Origin: Spirochaetia bacterium
GTDB taxonomy: Bacteria; Spirochaetota; Spirochaetia; Treponematales; Breznakiellaceae
Assembly: GCA_025997715.1 (NCBI GenBank)
Contig: BNUY01000016.1
Coordinates: 1-29,131, forward strand
Direction of reading: 5' to 3'
DNA length: 29,131 nucleotides
Under the pieces are notes generated by a model. It was not told where the DNA came from. It ran no database searches and worked only from the letters and a program-made list of their open reading frames with translations. Positions 1 through 8,538 of this stretch are shown piece by piece (the first letter of the stretch is position 1; the number at the start of each line of letters is the position of its first letter). The position numbers and the translations under genes were made by a program.

Positions 1-2
1 AA

Positions 3-149
3 GCCAGGGCGAGTTTTGGCAGACGAGACGCCTTTTTTTGGGCATTGCGCTACGAAATGAGCCGTTATTTCCACGAAGACTGGCATTCTTTCTTAATGAC
101 TATTGCCGGTGAACCTCCTGACGGTTGCATTTGGAATTGCTGTTGTTGA
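3..149 (+). CDS. possible 3' end of an unrecognised gene (partial)
   Basis: A frame open from the window edge runs 48 codons to a TGA at 147-149. Its composition is rich in Trp, Phe, Tyr and Asp/Glu, which looks more protein-like than a random frame, and it ends in three Cys codons. I do not recognise the family and there is too little sequence to assign one. It could also be non-coding, since the 80 bases after it (150-229) hold no gene I can support. Confidence 0.22.
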   Translation, partial: ARASFGRRDAFFWALRYEMSRYFHEDWHSFLMTIAGEPPDGCIWNCCC

Positions 150-229
150 AGAGGACGTGTTGACCGTTTTCTATCCTTATTCGCGGAAACGGTTCTTTCA
201 TTAAGTAGTGGAGAAGGAACGGTATGAAA

Positions 230-694
230 TTACCCGGAAGTCTTCGCAAGCTTAACCAAAACCCGGTCCAGCCCGTCCGCAAAGGCCTTCAGTTCCTTTT
301 TCCCGTAGGCGGCTATCCGCTCTATCCCCAGACCGCTCTCCGCCAGGCCTACCATAAAGTCCCGCAGGGAAAGCCGTTCCCGGATATTTTCCCGGGTATA
401 TACCCGCCCCCGGTCATCGATCACCAGGATGGGATGGGCGTTTTCCACCAGCCGGGACGCCAGGGGAATGTCCCGGGTGATCACCAGATCCCCCGGCTCA
501 GCCAGTTCAACGATACGGTTATCCGCCGCGCCCTCCCCCGCCGGGCACAGTTCCATCACGGCAAAGTCCCCGCCGATATCCGGTAGGGGACGGTTCGCCG
601 CAAAGATTGCCATGGTCCTTCGGCGGACAGCGGTTTTCAGTATCAGCTCCCGGGCCGGCCGGGGGCAGGAATCGGCGTCCACCAGGATTTTCAA
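230..694 (-). CDS. YaiI/YqxD family protein (DUF188), putative PIN-like nuclease fold
   Basis: A 154-residue protein of the usual length for the YaiI/YqxD family (DUF188). The diagnostic N-terminus KILVDADSCPRPARE is present, followed by the conserved TRDIPLASR and DDRGR segments. The family is related to PIN/NYN-type nucleases and its cellular role is unproven. I place the start at the TTG at 694 because KILVDAD is the family N-terminus. That TTG overlaps the manA stop in the arrangement TTGA, and GGGGAG lies just upstream. The frame stays open further upstream to 823, but that part is the manA coding region. It is the last gene of the infC operon. Confidence in the family is high; the function is unknown. 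Confidence 0.88.
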   Translation of the reverse strand: MKILVDADSCPRPARELILKTAVRRRTMAIFAANRPLPDIGGDFAVMELCPAGEGAADNRIVELAEPGDLVITRDIPLASRLVENAHPILVIDDRGRVYTRENIRERLSLRDFMVGLAESGLGIERIAAYGKKELKAFADGLDRVLVKLAKTSG

Positions 695-1848
695 ACGCAG
701 AAGCTCCCCGTACCGGCAACATAGAGGGTATAGTCCCCGGAAAACACCATCGGCTCTCCGGCGGCGATAAAGGCGCTCTCCCCCCGTTTCAGGATCTGCG
801 GAGCATCGGAGGATGAGATGCACAGTTCACCTTCGGTTACCAGCACGATGGCGGGGCCATTGCCGGGTGTGCCCCCTCCCCGTCCGGTAATGCTGGTAAG
901 GGAAAATTCCGGGCAGGGGGATGGGTACCGGAAAAGGCCGGGGGTTTTCCCGCAGGAGGGCCGGAGGATTTCCGGTTTGAAGGGGGTAAAGCGCAATATC
1001 GCGGTCAATTCCTTCATATCAATATGCTTAGGGGTTAGACCGCCCCGGAGTACGTTATCCGAATTGGCCATGAGTTCTACCCCGAACCCGTACACATAGG
1101 CGTGCAGTATCCCTGCGGGGATGTTCATCGCCTCGCCGGGTTTCAGGGTAAGGAGGTTAAGGTAGAGGGGGGCAATAATTGCCGGGTCCCCAGGATACAG
1201 TTCCGCAAAACAGGCGGTGTATTTCCACTCTTCGGCGTACTCGCTTCCGCTTTCCTTCAAGGCGCGGCTGCGGGCATATTCGCTCAAGGCTTGCCGGGTC
1301 TCCGGGGGCAGGGAAAACAGGGCGTCGAGGAAACGGCGAAGCGTGTCTTCATCGGGGGTTTCCAGGGCGGCAAGAAGAGGGGCCAGCGGGGCAAACCCAA
1401 ATGCCGCAAGACGCTTGCTGATTTCCCCGGGCTCCCGGAATCCGGCCAGGGCCGTAAAGGGGGTCAGGGCGCAGATGATCTCCGGCTTGTGGTTTGGGTC
1501 CTTGTAGTTTCGGTCACCCCGCTCCCAGCCTTTTTTCGCCTGCTCCAGATTTGGATGGGCCTGGATAGAAAGGGGCCGGGCTGCGGCAAGGAGCTTATAC
1601 AGGAAAGGAAGCCCCCCATACTCCCGGGCGGCAGCCTCCCCAAGATACCGAACCGGGTCCTGCCGGATAAGCTCCGGAAGCAAACCTCCCTGGGCCAGTT
1701 CCGAAGGGCCTTCGGGATGGACCCCCATCCATAACTCCGCCCAGGGTTCCCCCCCCTCATTGGGGCAGCCCAGCAATTGGGGTATCCATTCCGGGGAACC
1801 CCAGTCATAGTGTTTAACCGGATTTTTCAGCTTGAAAACGGAAGTCAC
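691..1848 (-). CDS. manA: mannose-6-phosphate isomerase, class I
   Basis: Interconverts mannose 6-phosphate and fructose 6-phosphate in the cytoplasm, linking mannose use and glycan precursor synthesis to glycolysis. The 385-residue product has the type I cupin zinc-site landmarks: QAHP at residues 96-99, the NHKPEII segment near 118, and the long conserved stretch from PAGILHAY through GVELMANSDNVLRGG to TPKH at about 243-275. Its length is normal for the shorter bacterial ManA. The ATG overlaps the zapA stop by 4 bases (ATGA), and its own stop overlaps the next gene by 4 bases, so translational coupling along the operon is likely. Nothing looks broken. Confidence 0.95.
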   Translation of the reverse strand: MTSVFKLKNPVKHYDWGSPEWIPQLLGCPNEGGEPWAELWMGVHPEGPSELAQGGLLPELIRQDPVRYLGEAAAREYGGLPFLYKLLAAARPLSIQAHPNLEQAKKGWERGDRNYKDPNHKPEIICALTPFTALAGFREPGEISKRLAAFGFAPLAPLLAALETPDEDTLRRFLDALFSLPPETRQALSEYARSRALKESGSEYAEEWKYTACFAELYPGDPAIIAPLYLNLLTLKPGEAMNIPAGILHAYVYGFGVELMANSDNVLRGGLTPKHIDMKELTAILRFTPFKPEILRPSCGKTPGLFRYPSPCPEFSLTSITGRGGGTPGNGPAIVLVTEGELCISSSDAPQILKRGESAFIAAGEPMVFSGDYTLYVAGTGSFCV

Positions 1849-2141
1849 GGAATATGCAAGTCCCGGTCAAGGCGGGATATCAATTCCTGGGTAAGCCGTT
1901 CCGCCTCCAGGGAATCCCGGATACGGGGGTTATGGTCCGCCTGTTTCTGGATGTCGTCACAGAGCAAGAACCCCGCCATGATAGCAAGCTTCAGGGGGTC
2001 CTCCATGCCGGTTATCCGTTTGGTGTTTTCGATGGCCTGACGGTAGTAGTTCAGCAGGCTTTGGAGGTAAACCGGATCCTCTTCGGCGGAAATGGAGAAG
2101 GAGGTTCCCAAAATATCGATGCGAAGATCACTTTTCGGCAC
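1845..2141 (-). CDS. zapA: cell division protein ZapA-like
   Basis: A 98-residue protein matching the ZapA family. The N-terminal part (IDILGTSFSISAEEDPVYLQ) corresponds to the small beta/alpha head. It is followed by a helix with the conserved LAIMAGFLLCDDIQK stretch and a charged C-terminal coiled-coil tail rich in Glu and Arg. ZapA binds FtsZ filaments and promotes bundling at the Z-ring. The gene lies 9 bases after the coiled-coil gene 2151-2624 and overlaps manA by 4 bases. A coiled-coil partner immediately upstream suggests the two act together in division, as ZapA and ZapB do elsewhere; that pairing is inference. Confidence 0.85.
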   Translation of the reverse strand: MPKSDLRIDILGTSFSISAEEDPVYLQSLLNYYRQAIENTKRITGMEDPLKLAIMAGFLLCDDIQKQADHNPRIRDSLEAERLTQELISRLDRDLHIP

Positions 2142-2150
2142 CGGCGTTCC

Positions 2151-2624
2151 TTAAAAAATATCCAACTCACCGGCGCCGGTACCGTCGGTATCCAGGGAAC
2201 CGGAGGTTTCAGGCGGCTCATCCTCCGGTGAAGCGTCCTCACCGGGAACTGCAACCGGCTCAGATGAGGCAAAGGGCTGCACCGGTGAAGTGTCCAGGGG
2301 GGTCCCGGAGGAATCCTCCGGCGTATCCTTCCCCGAAGTAACCAGGGCTTGAACGGAGGAGAGGCTCTTGCCGATGGCGTCTTCAAACTGGTTGAGCCGG
2401 TCGAGGGCGGCGATAATCCCTTCCTCAATACGGCCCTGGTCTTCCTTAAAGCGCTGAACCGACTCCTCAAGCTCATCCACCCGCTTCAGGGAACCTTCGA
2501 GCTTACCCCGCAGCAGGTTGTTCTCTTCCTGCAACAGCTTGTTTTCAGCGCTTACCCGGTTAACGTATTCAATCGCCTTGCCTACCTTGGTTTCAAGCTG
2601 CCGTACCTGCTCAAGGGTTACCAT
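2151..2624 (-). CDS. coiled-coil protein upstream of zapA (ZapB-like in layout)
   Basis: A 157-residue protein. Residues 1-90 are a continuous heptad-like coiled coil (VRQLETKVGKAIEYV, then ENKLLQEENNLLRGKLEG) with no transmembrane segment. Residues 100-157 are an acidic, Ser/Pro/Glu/Asp-rich, probably disordered tail ending in GAGELDIF. I chose the ATG at 2624 rather than the upstream alternative at 2651. It carries GAGGG about 7 bases upstream and begins 10 bases after the rplT stop, whereas 2651 would overlap rplT. The N-terminal coil resembles ZapB-type proteins in style and sits directly before zapA. The acidic tail could be a protein-binding hook. Function is inferred from position only. 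Confidence 0.78.
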   Translation of the reverse strand: MVTLEQVRQLETKVGKAIEYVNRVSAENKLLQEENNLLRGKLEGSLKRVDELEESVQRFKEDQGRIEEGIIAALDRLNQFEDAIGKSLSSVQALVTSGKDTPEDSSGTPLDTSPVQPFASSEPVAVPGEDASPEDEPPETSGSLDTDGTGAGELDIF

Positions 2625-2634
2625 ACAAGAACCC

Positions 2635-3003
2635 TCAGGAAGCCTGGACACCCAGGGCTGTTTTTGCCTGGGCGACCACGGCTTTGAAAGCGGCGGCGTC
2701 TTCTATCGCCATATTGGCCAGGGCTTTCCGGTTGATGGTGACCCCCGCTTTGGCAAGGCCGTCCACCAGCCGGGAATAGGAAAGGCCCTCGGCACGGCAG
2801 GCGGCGTTGATCCGGATGATCCAGATGCGGCGGAAGTCACCCTTCCGGTCCCGGCGATCCCGGTAGGCGTAAAAAAGGCCCTTGGTAACCGCGTCTTTGG
2901 CAACCTTATAGTTGGAATGGCGGCGGCCCCAATAGCCCTTCGCCTGTTTCAGTATCTTTTTGCGATGGTCCTTTCGGCGGGACCCGTCTACTGCTCTTGA
3001 CAT
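2635..3003 (-). CDS. rplT: 50S ribosomal protein L20
   Basis: The 122-residue protein begins MSRAVDGSRRKDHRKK and contains the L20 signatures AKGYWGRR, YAYRDRRDRKGDFR and WIIRINAA, with the globular C-terminal part following. L20 is an early-assembly protein of the large subunit and in many bacteria also represses its own operon by binding mRNA. The order infC-rpmI-rplT is the standard one. A gap of 37 bases separates it from rpmI. The product is complete and of normal length. Confidence 0.98.
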   Translation of the reverse strand: MSRAVDGSRRKDHRKKILKQAKGYWGRRHSNYKVAKDAVTKGLFYAYRDRRDRKGDFRRIWIIRINAACRAEGLSYSRLVDGLAKAGVTINRKALANMAIEDAAAFKAVVAQAKTALGVQAS

Positions 3004-3040
3004 GGGATACTCCTTCTATAAAAAACCTTTCGGTTTTCTC

Positions 3041-3241
3041 CTAGCCGTAGGGCAGGAGCTTCTTTCTGATTACCGGTTCATTGTCGCTGGACAGAATACC
3101 GGCATGGCGGAGATTCCGCTTCCGTTTGGTCGACTTTTTGGTAAGTATATGGCGAAGGTTCTGCTTCTTATACTTTACCTTACCAGTCCCGGTAAAGGAG
3201 AACCGCTTGGCGGCGCTCCTTCTGGTTTTCATCTTCGGCAT
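3041..3241 (-). CDS. rpmI: 50S ribosomal protein L35
   Basis: A 66-residue, strongly basic protein beginning [20 protein letters not shown], which is diagnostic for L35, and containing the RHILTKKS and KRKRNLR segments. It sits between infC and rplT as in nearly all bacteria, starting 10 bases after the infC stop. It is complete. Confidence 0.98.
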   Translation of the reverse strand: MPKMKTRRSAAKRFSFTGTGKVKYKKQNLRHILTKKSTKRKRNLRHAGILSSDNEPVIRKKLLPYG

Positions 3242-3251
3242 GATAAATCCT

Positions 3252-3767
3252 CTATTTCTTAGTTTTAGGGCTTAGTATCATGGACATCATCTTCCCTTCC
3301 ATAAGGGCAGGTTTATCCAGCACATATTCCCCTTCAATACGTTTTAGGACATCGTCAAGGACATCCTTTCCCAGTTCGGTATGGGCAAGCTCCCGGCCCC
3401 GGAAACGAATCGTTACCTTGACCTTGTTACCCTCCGCAAGAAACTCCCTGACATGCTTGGACTTAAAATCCAAATCATGATCGTCAATCTTGGGCTGCAT
3501 CCGGATTTCCTTCAACAGCACCTGTTTCTGCTTCTTTTTTAAGTCCCGGACTTTCTTTTCGTTCTCGAACTTGAACTTACCGTAGTTCATGATTTTGACC
3601 ACCGGCGGAGCCGCCTGGGGGGCAACTTCCACAAGGTCAAGACCCTGTTCCTTGGCTAATTCGAGCGCCTCGTCGGTGGCAAGAACCTGCTGCTCCCCGT
3701 CATCCTTGATGAGACGCACCTCCCGCACCCGAATCTGTCCATTGATCCGCAAATCCTTTTCCGCCAA
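3252..3767 (-). CDS. infC: translation initiation factor IF-3
   Basis: The 171-residue protein has both IF-3 domains: the N-terminal domain from [14 protein letters not shown] through [15 protein letters not shown] and NYGKFKFE, a Lys-rich linker, and the C-terminal domain with [18 protein letters not shown] and [11 protein letters not shown]-3 binds the 30S subunit, keeps it apart from 50S and checks the start codon. The start used here is TTG, with AGGAGGTCAG directly upstream. In E. coli infC starts with AUU and IF-3 represses its own translation by discriminating against the odd codon; a TTG start with a near-perfect Shine-Dalgarno site would allow a similar loop. First gene of a seven-gene operon. 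Confidence 0.97.
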   Translation of the reverse strand: MAEKDLRINGQIRVREVRLIKDDGEQQVLATDEALELAKEQGLDLVEVAPQAAPPVVKIMNYGKFKFENEKKVRDLKKKQKQVLLKEIRMQPKIDDHDLDFKSKHVREFLAEGNKVKVTIRFRGRELAHTELGKDVLDDVLKRIEGEYVLDKPALMEGKMMSMILSPKTKK

Positions 3768-3812
3768 CTGACCTCCTCTTCCGTCCCATTCCGGACCATT
3801 AGTTCGTTGTAT

Positions 3813-3842
3813 ACTATACCGGATGAATGGAGGTTATGTCCA
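3813..3842 (-). promoter_or_regulatory. candidate sigma-70 promoter for the infC operon
   Basis: On the minus strand TGGACA (3842-3837) is followed after 18 bases by TATAGT (3818-3813), five of six matches to consensus in each box. Transcription would start about 40 bases upstream of the infC TTG. It is the only well-formed promoter seen before the operon. Confidence 0.6.
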
Positions 3843-4035
3843 CCCCCCCGTGTCGACAAAGCCGGTGGGAGCGGGACATGCCGGGCGCTCATGCTGTTGG
3901 GGGAATCCACTCCGGGAGCCCGGCCCCAGGGGGCCCAAATAGGTCTCCCTACGCGGGGAAACCCAAATGCATTCGGCCCGTCACGCCCCGCGCCCACCGC
4001 TGCGCCCCCACTATATCGCCGAACTGTGTGGGGGA

Positions 4036-4213
4036 ATAATCCCGCGCGCAAGCGGTAAAGCCATGTACCTCCCGTTGTGTCTCCTCTATATTCTTCTTCC
4101 CCCCGCAAAATCCCACGCGCAAAGGGGGAAGCCATACACCTCCCGTTGTGTCTCCTCTATAATTCTTCTTCCCCCGCAAAATCCCGCGCGCAAAGGGGGA
4201 AGCCATGCACCTC
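4036..4213. repeat. 71-bp tandem repeat, about two full and two partial copies
   Basis: Full copies lie at 4060-4130 and 4131-4201, each starting GCCATRYACCTCCCGTTGTG. A partial copy precedes them from about 4036 and a truncated one starts at 4202. The copies differ at only a few positions, including one base moved between the CTCTATA stretch and the run of C. Frames through this block on both strands give low-complexity shadows and I do not believe they are genes. The last copy supplies the left arm of the inverted repeat at 4192-4381. The rest of the gene-free stretch 3843-4035 is GC-rich with no feature I can name. Confidence 0.8.
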
Positions 4214-4381
4214 TCCCTATAGGTGGAAGCACGCAGCCGCGATAGTATTGTGGGTGGCTGTAGGAAGAGATGGGGAGGGGCCTCCGGAGGGGCCCCATCT
4301 CTTCCTACGGTCAGGACCCACCATCAAATCCCTCTTGCGTGCTTCCGGAGACTAAGCAAAAGGTGCATGGCTTCCCCCTTT
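4192..4381. repeat. nested inverted repeat, three tiers, 190 bp
   Basis: Three perfectly paired arm sets share one axis. The outer 21-base arms are 4192-4212 and 4361-4381 (core GGGGGAAGCCATGCACC). The middle 10-base arms are 4225-4234 and 4337-4346 (GGAAGCACGC). The inner 16-base arms are 4260-4275 and 4293-4308 (GTAGGAAGAGATGGGG). The apical loop 4276-4292 contains the self-complementary CCTCCGGAGG at 4281-4290. Transcribed in either direction it would fold into a long interrupted hairpin. It could be an extragenic palindromic element, a remnant miniature element, or a structured RNA. It lies between the divergent infC operon and the gene at 4407. Confidence 0.8.
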
Positions 4382-4406
4382 CCACCTCATTTGGTATCGT
4401 ATCTTG

Positions 4407-5021
4407 ATGAGCCTGTTTTGCTTCCTGTGGATGCCCCTGTTTTATCTCTTTTGGCGCTCCCTGTCCAAGCCGGAAACCGAAGGCTCCGGCGGAATCTGGG
4501 CGTTGATTCTGGGAAGTGTTGCTGCCTTTGTTCAGTTTTTGTTGGGATCCTTTGTAAGTCCCGGGGCGTTTGGGTTTTCCCGGTGGCTCAGCGCCTGCAT
4601 TGATATTGTCACCCTCCCCGCGGTGCTGCCCCTGGTGGTGTGCCGTTTCCTTTCCCGGCGCCGGAGCGTCGGACGCATCCTTTCAGGCGCCCCAAACTAT
4701 GCCCATTTTGCCCTCCTCTGGCTTATCCCCGTTTCGGCTATCCGGGCGGTAAGCTGGAGCGCCCAAAACAATCCCGCCCTGCTGGTGCTGACCCCCATTC
4801 TCTGGACCGCCATTGCGGTGGGCATCCCCGTTTTTATGAAAGGGACTGTCCGCATTCTCCGGGTCCTGGTCATGGTGGTCCTTCCCTTCCTGGCGGCAAC
4901 GGCTTATTGGGCGTTCTTTGCCCAGAGAACCGTGCTGGGATTCCTGCTCCTTGGGGTAACCCTTATCCCTATGGGCATTTCGGTGATCGGTTCCTTTTAT
5001 CGGTCTTGCGTGCATTCGTAA
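4407..5021 (+). CDS. integral membrane protein of unknown function
   Basis: A 204-residue protein dominated by hydrophobic stretches. I count about five to six probable membrane segments: residues 1-17 (LFCFLWMPLFYLFW), about 29-48, 60-78, 98-112, 120-140, and two closely spaced ones between 148 and 196. Short Arg-rich loops (CRFLSRRRSVGR) separate some of them. I see no catalytic motif and do not recognise a family. Translation could start at TTG 4404 or ATG 4407; neither has a clear Shine-Dalgarno site, and I prefer the ATG. It ends 39 bases before the large outer-membrane protein gene and may be co-transcribed with it. Confidence 0.7.
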   Translation: MSLFCFLWMPLFYLFWRSLSKPETEGSGGIWALILGSVAAFVQFLLGSFVSPGAFGFSRWLSACIDIVTLPAVLPLVVCRFLSRRRSVGRILSGAPNYAHFALLWLIPVSAIRAVSWSAQNNPALLVLTPILWTAIAVGIPVFMKGTVRILRVLVMVVLPFLAATAYWAFFAQRTVLGFLLLGVTLIPMGISVIGSFYRSCVHS

Positions 5022-5037
5022 TTATTCTGTATTGTTC

Positions 5038-5043
5038 TATAAT
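5038..5043 (+). promoter_or_regulatory. possible -10 element upstream of the outer-membrane protein gene
   Basis: A perfect TATAAT lies 17 bases before the ATG at 5061, but the -35 region (TTCGTA at 5015-5020) is poor and the predicted start would fall very near the AAGGA ribosome-binding site. It is listed only as a possible promoter. Confidence 0.25.
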
Positions 5044-5060
5044 AATTAAGGAATGATAAT

Positions 5061-7121
5061 ATGCTGCGAAAGGCGTTTTTTGGTGCGATAAGTATCCTCT
5101 GTTTAATTCAGGTTCTTCCGGCGGAACAGAATCCGCATGGGGCGGAAACGGCGCTGGATCTCTCTTCCCCGGAATTGGCCGGGCGGGGCGGTTTCATCAC
5201 CTCCCAAGGGGGTGCGCCCGCAAGCATCCTGAACCCTGCGGCGGGGGGGGATGCGCAGCGTATCGTCTTTGACGCCGGGTATATGGCCCTGTTCCGCACT
5301 GCCTTTGAGCGGGGCTTCGGTAATGTTGCCGAAGTGGGGGCCCTGTTCCCCACAAAATACGCCGTATTCGGAAGCTCTCTGCACCTCCTGCATAGCTCAG
5401 GGTTTGAGGGTGATTATCCTATCGGCGTCACTTTCGGGGGGAACCTGAGCGCCGCCAAGGAATTGTACCCCGGTTTTAACCTCGGTTTGGGATTTAATTT
5501 TGCCATTGGGGAAGACGACTTCGGCGAACAAGCCTGGACCGCCATGGGTGATGTGGGGATCCGCCATAATCTCGGCAAAGTGGGGCCGCTGCAGAATTTT
5601 ACCTACGCCTTTGTGTTCCGCGGTTTGGGAAAGAGCTATATGCCCGGCGCTTTTACCCCCGTACTGGGGGTGAGCTTTGATATCATCCATATTACGGGGA
5701 AAAATGATAAGCCGGACCCCCTTGTCCTGAGGGCTAATACGGATTTTTCCTTCCCAAAGCTGATAAGCCGGGGTGAACAGAACATGACCGGCAAATTCGG
5801 GGTGTCCGGGACTATCGCTGAAATCGTAACTCTGGGACTCTCCACAGGGTTCAATGTTTTGGATATAACGGAAAAGAGAGGGGCCAGTTTTATTCCCTCC
5901 ATCGGGCTTACGGTGAACCTGGGGCTCCTTTCATCGGGGAAACGGATCGCCGGTCGGCTCCCTTCGGATGGGGATGTAGCGATAAGCCTGGGGATGAAGC
6001 CTCTGTATGACAATATTATCGCCATAGGCCCCGGGGCCAGTTGGTCCGTGGGGGTATTGGATAAGAAGCCCCCGGTGATCACCGTGGATTACGGGGAGGA
6101 AATGTGGCTATCCCCCAATCACGACGGGAAGGCGGATTCGCTGGAATTCCCGGTGAGCATAACGGATCAGCGTTATGTTGCCGAATGGAAGATGGAAATC
6201 TTCGATGAGAATGACACCCTGGTCCGGACCTATAAGAATAAGGAACTGCGGCGTGAGACCCAGGGTATCAGGAATGTGATGAGCCGGCTCATCGCGGGAA
6301 AGGCGGGGGTTGAAGTTCCCCCCAGCTTGCATTGGGACGGCATTTTTGATTCCGGGGAGGTTGCCCCCGACGGCGCCTATCACTTTGTCATAAGCGCGGC
6401 GGATGATAACGGAAACACCGCAAAGACCATTGCGTATATGGTCATGGTGGACAATACTCCACCGGAAATTCAGATTGCGGAAATGACCGGGGCGGCGAAG
6501 ATATTCTCCCCCGACGGGGACGGAAACAAGGATACCCTGACTATTACCCAGGAGGGTTCCGCGGAGGATCTCTGGGATGCGGGGATTTATAATGCCGCAG
6601 GTGTTAAAGTAAAAAATTTCAATGTTGCTCTGGGAAACCCGGCCCCGTTCACCTGGGACGGAACCGATGACGCGGGCTCTATTGTGGAGGACGGTGTGTA
6701 CAGTTACCGGATCAGCGCCACAGACAGGGCACTGAATTCGGAGGACGCCGCCCTTGAGAATATCATCGTCAGTACCATCCAGCCCCGGGTAAATCTTTCC
6801 ATTAACAACGCCTGGTTCTCCCCCAACGGAGACGGCATACAGGATACCCTTCCCCTGAATACCCAGGTGCCGGTCAAAGAGGGGATCACCGGTTGGTCGG
6901 TGACGGTACGGGATACCGCCGGAACCGCCCGGCGAACCATCGGCAATACCGCCAATAACGCCCCCGGCCCCATACCGGCGCGGATTGACTTTGACGGCAT
7001 GGACGATTCCGGCGGCAGACTTCCCGAGGGGACCTACAATGCGGAATTGTCCGTAAGCTACCGGAACGGCTATGTGTCCACTTCCCTATCCCCGGCGCTT
7101 TTACCCCCGTACTGGGGGTGA
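5061..7121 (+). pseudogene. N-terminal part of a large outer-membrane FSPNGDG-repeat protein, truncated by tandem duplication
   Basis: The reading frame gives 686 residues. It opens with a signal peptide (MLRKAFFGAISILCLIQVLPA, cleavage near residue 21). A 250-300-residue domain follows with PAAGGDAQRIVFDAGYM and many alternating Gly/aromatic strands, like PorV/UPF0164-type treponemal outer-membrane barrels. Next come FlgD-type Ig-like modules with the motifs LSPNHDGKADS, FSPDGDGNKDT and FSPNGDGIQDT. The last eleven residues are out of register: at 7091 the sequence jumps back to the bases found at 5643, the frame shifts by two, and TGA follows at 7119-7121. Removing one 1448-bp copy restores a single frame from 5061 to the end at 10639, encoding 1376 residues. 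The truncated product would keep the barrel but lose the OmpA-like anchor. Confidence 0.85.
5643..7090 (+). repeat. 1448-bp direct tandem duplication, copy 1
   Basis: The bases from 5643 match those from 7091 at an offset of exactly 1448 wherever I compared them, and the translations of the two copies are identical. The segment begins with CCCGGC. The same hexamer stands at the junction (7091-7096) and at the far end (8539-8544), so the endpoints are short direct repeats. Confidence 0.95.
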
Positions 7122-8538
7122 GCTTTGATATCATCCATATTACGGGGAAAAATGATAAGCCGGACCCCCTTGTCCTGAGGGCTAATACGGATTTTTCCTT
7201 CCCAAAGCTGATAAGCCGGGGTGAACAGAACATGACCGGCAAATTCGGGGTGTCCGGGACTATCGCTGAAATCGTAACTCTGGGACTCTCCACAGGGTTC
7301 AATGTTTTGGATATAACGGAAAAGAGAGGGGCCAGTTTTATTCCCTCCATCGGGCTTACGGTGAACCTGGGGCTCCTTTCATCGGGGAAACGGATCGCCG
7401 GTCGGCTCCCTTCGGATGGGGATGTAGCGATAAGCCTGGGGATGAAGCCTCTGTATGACAATATTATCGCCATAGGCCCCGGGGCCAGTTGGTCCGTGGG
7501 GGTATTGGATAAGAAGCCCCCGGTGATCACCGTGGATTACGGGGAGGAAATGTGGCTATCCCCCAATCACGACGGGAAGGCGGATTCGCTGGAATTCCCG
7601 GTGAGCATAACGGATCAGCGTTATGTTGCCGAATGGAAGATGGAAATCTTCGATGAGAATGACACCCTGGTCCGGACCTATAAGAATAAGGAACTGCGGC
7701 GTGAGACCCAGGGTATCAGGAATGTGATGAGCCGGCTCATCGCGGGAAAGGCGGGGGTTGAAGTTCCCCCCAGCTTGCATTGGGACGGCATTTTTGATTC
7801 CGGGGAGGTTGCCCCCGACGGCGCCTATCACTTTGTCATAAGCGCGGCGGATGATAACGGAAACACCGCAAAGACCATTGCGTATATGGTCATGGTGGAC
7901 AATACTCCACCGGAAATTCAGATTGCGGAAATGACCGGGGCGGCGAAGATATTCTCCCCCGACGGGGACGGAAACAAGGATACCCTGACTATTACCCAGG
8001 AGGGTTCCGCGGAGGATCTCTGGGATGCGGGGATTTATAATGCCGCAGGTGTTAAAGTAAAAAATTTCAATGTTGCTCTGGGAAACCCGGCCCCGTTCAC
8101 CTGGGACGGAACCGATGACGCGGGCTCTATTGTGGAGGACGGTGTGTACAGTTACCGGATCAGCGCCACAGACAGGGCACTGAATTCGGAGGACGCCGCC
8201 CTTGAGAATATCATCGTCAGTACCATCCAGCCCCGGGTAAATCTTTCCATTAACAACGCCTGGTTCTCCCCCAACGGAGACGGCATACAGGATACCCTTC
8301 CCCTGAATACCCAGGTGCCGGTCAAAGAGGGGATCACCGGTTGGTCGGTGACGGTACGGGATACCGCCGGAACCGCCCGGCGAACCATCGGCAATACCGC
8401 CAATAACGCCCCCGGCCCCATACCGGCGCGGATTGACTTTGACGGCATGGACGATTCCGGCGGCAGACTTCCCGAGGGGACCTACAATGCGGAATTGTCC
8501 GTAAGCTACCGGAACGGCTATGTGTCCACTTCCCTATC
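7091..8538 (+). repeat. 1448-bp direct tandem duplication, copy 2
   Basis: Second copy, directly abutting the first. 1448 is not a multiple of three, so the duplication shifts the reading frame of the host gene. The absence of visible divergence means it is very recent in the strain, or an artefact of sequencing or assembly. Confidence 0.95.

Noticed and set aside
3656..4206. Overlapping minus-strand frames starting MASPFARG before infC
   Set aside because: They arise from the 71-bp tandem repeats and overlap the infC N-terminus in another frame; composition is low-complexity.
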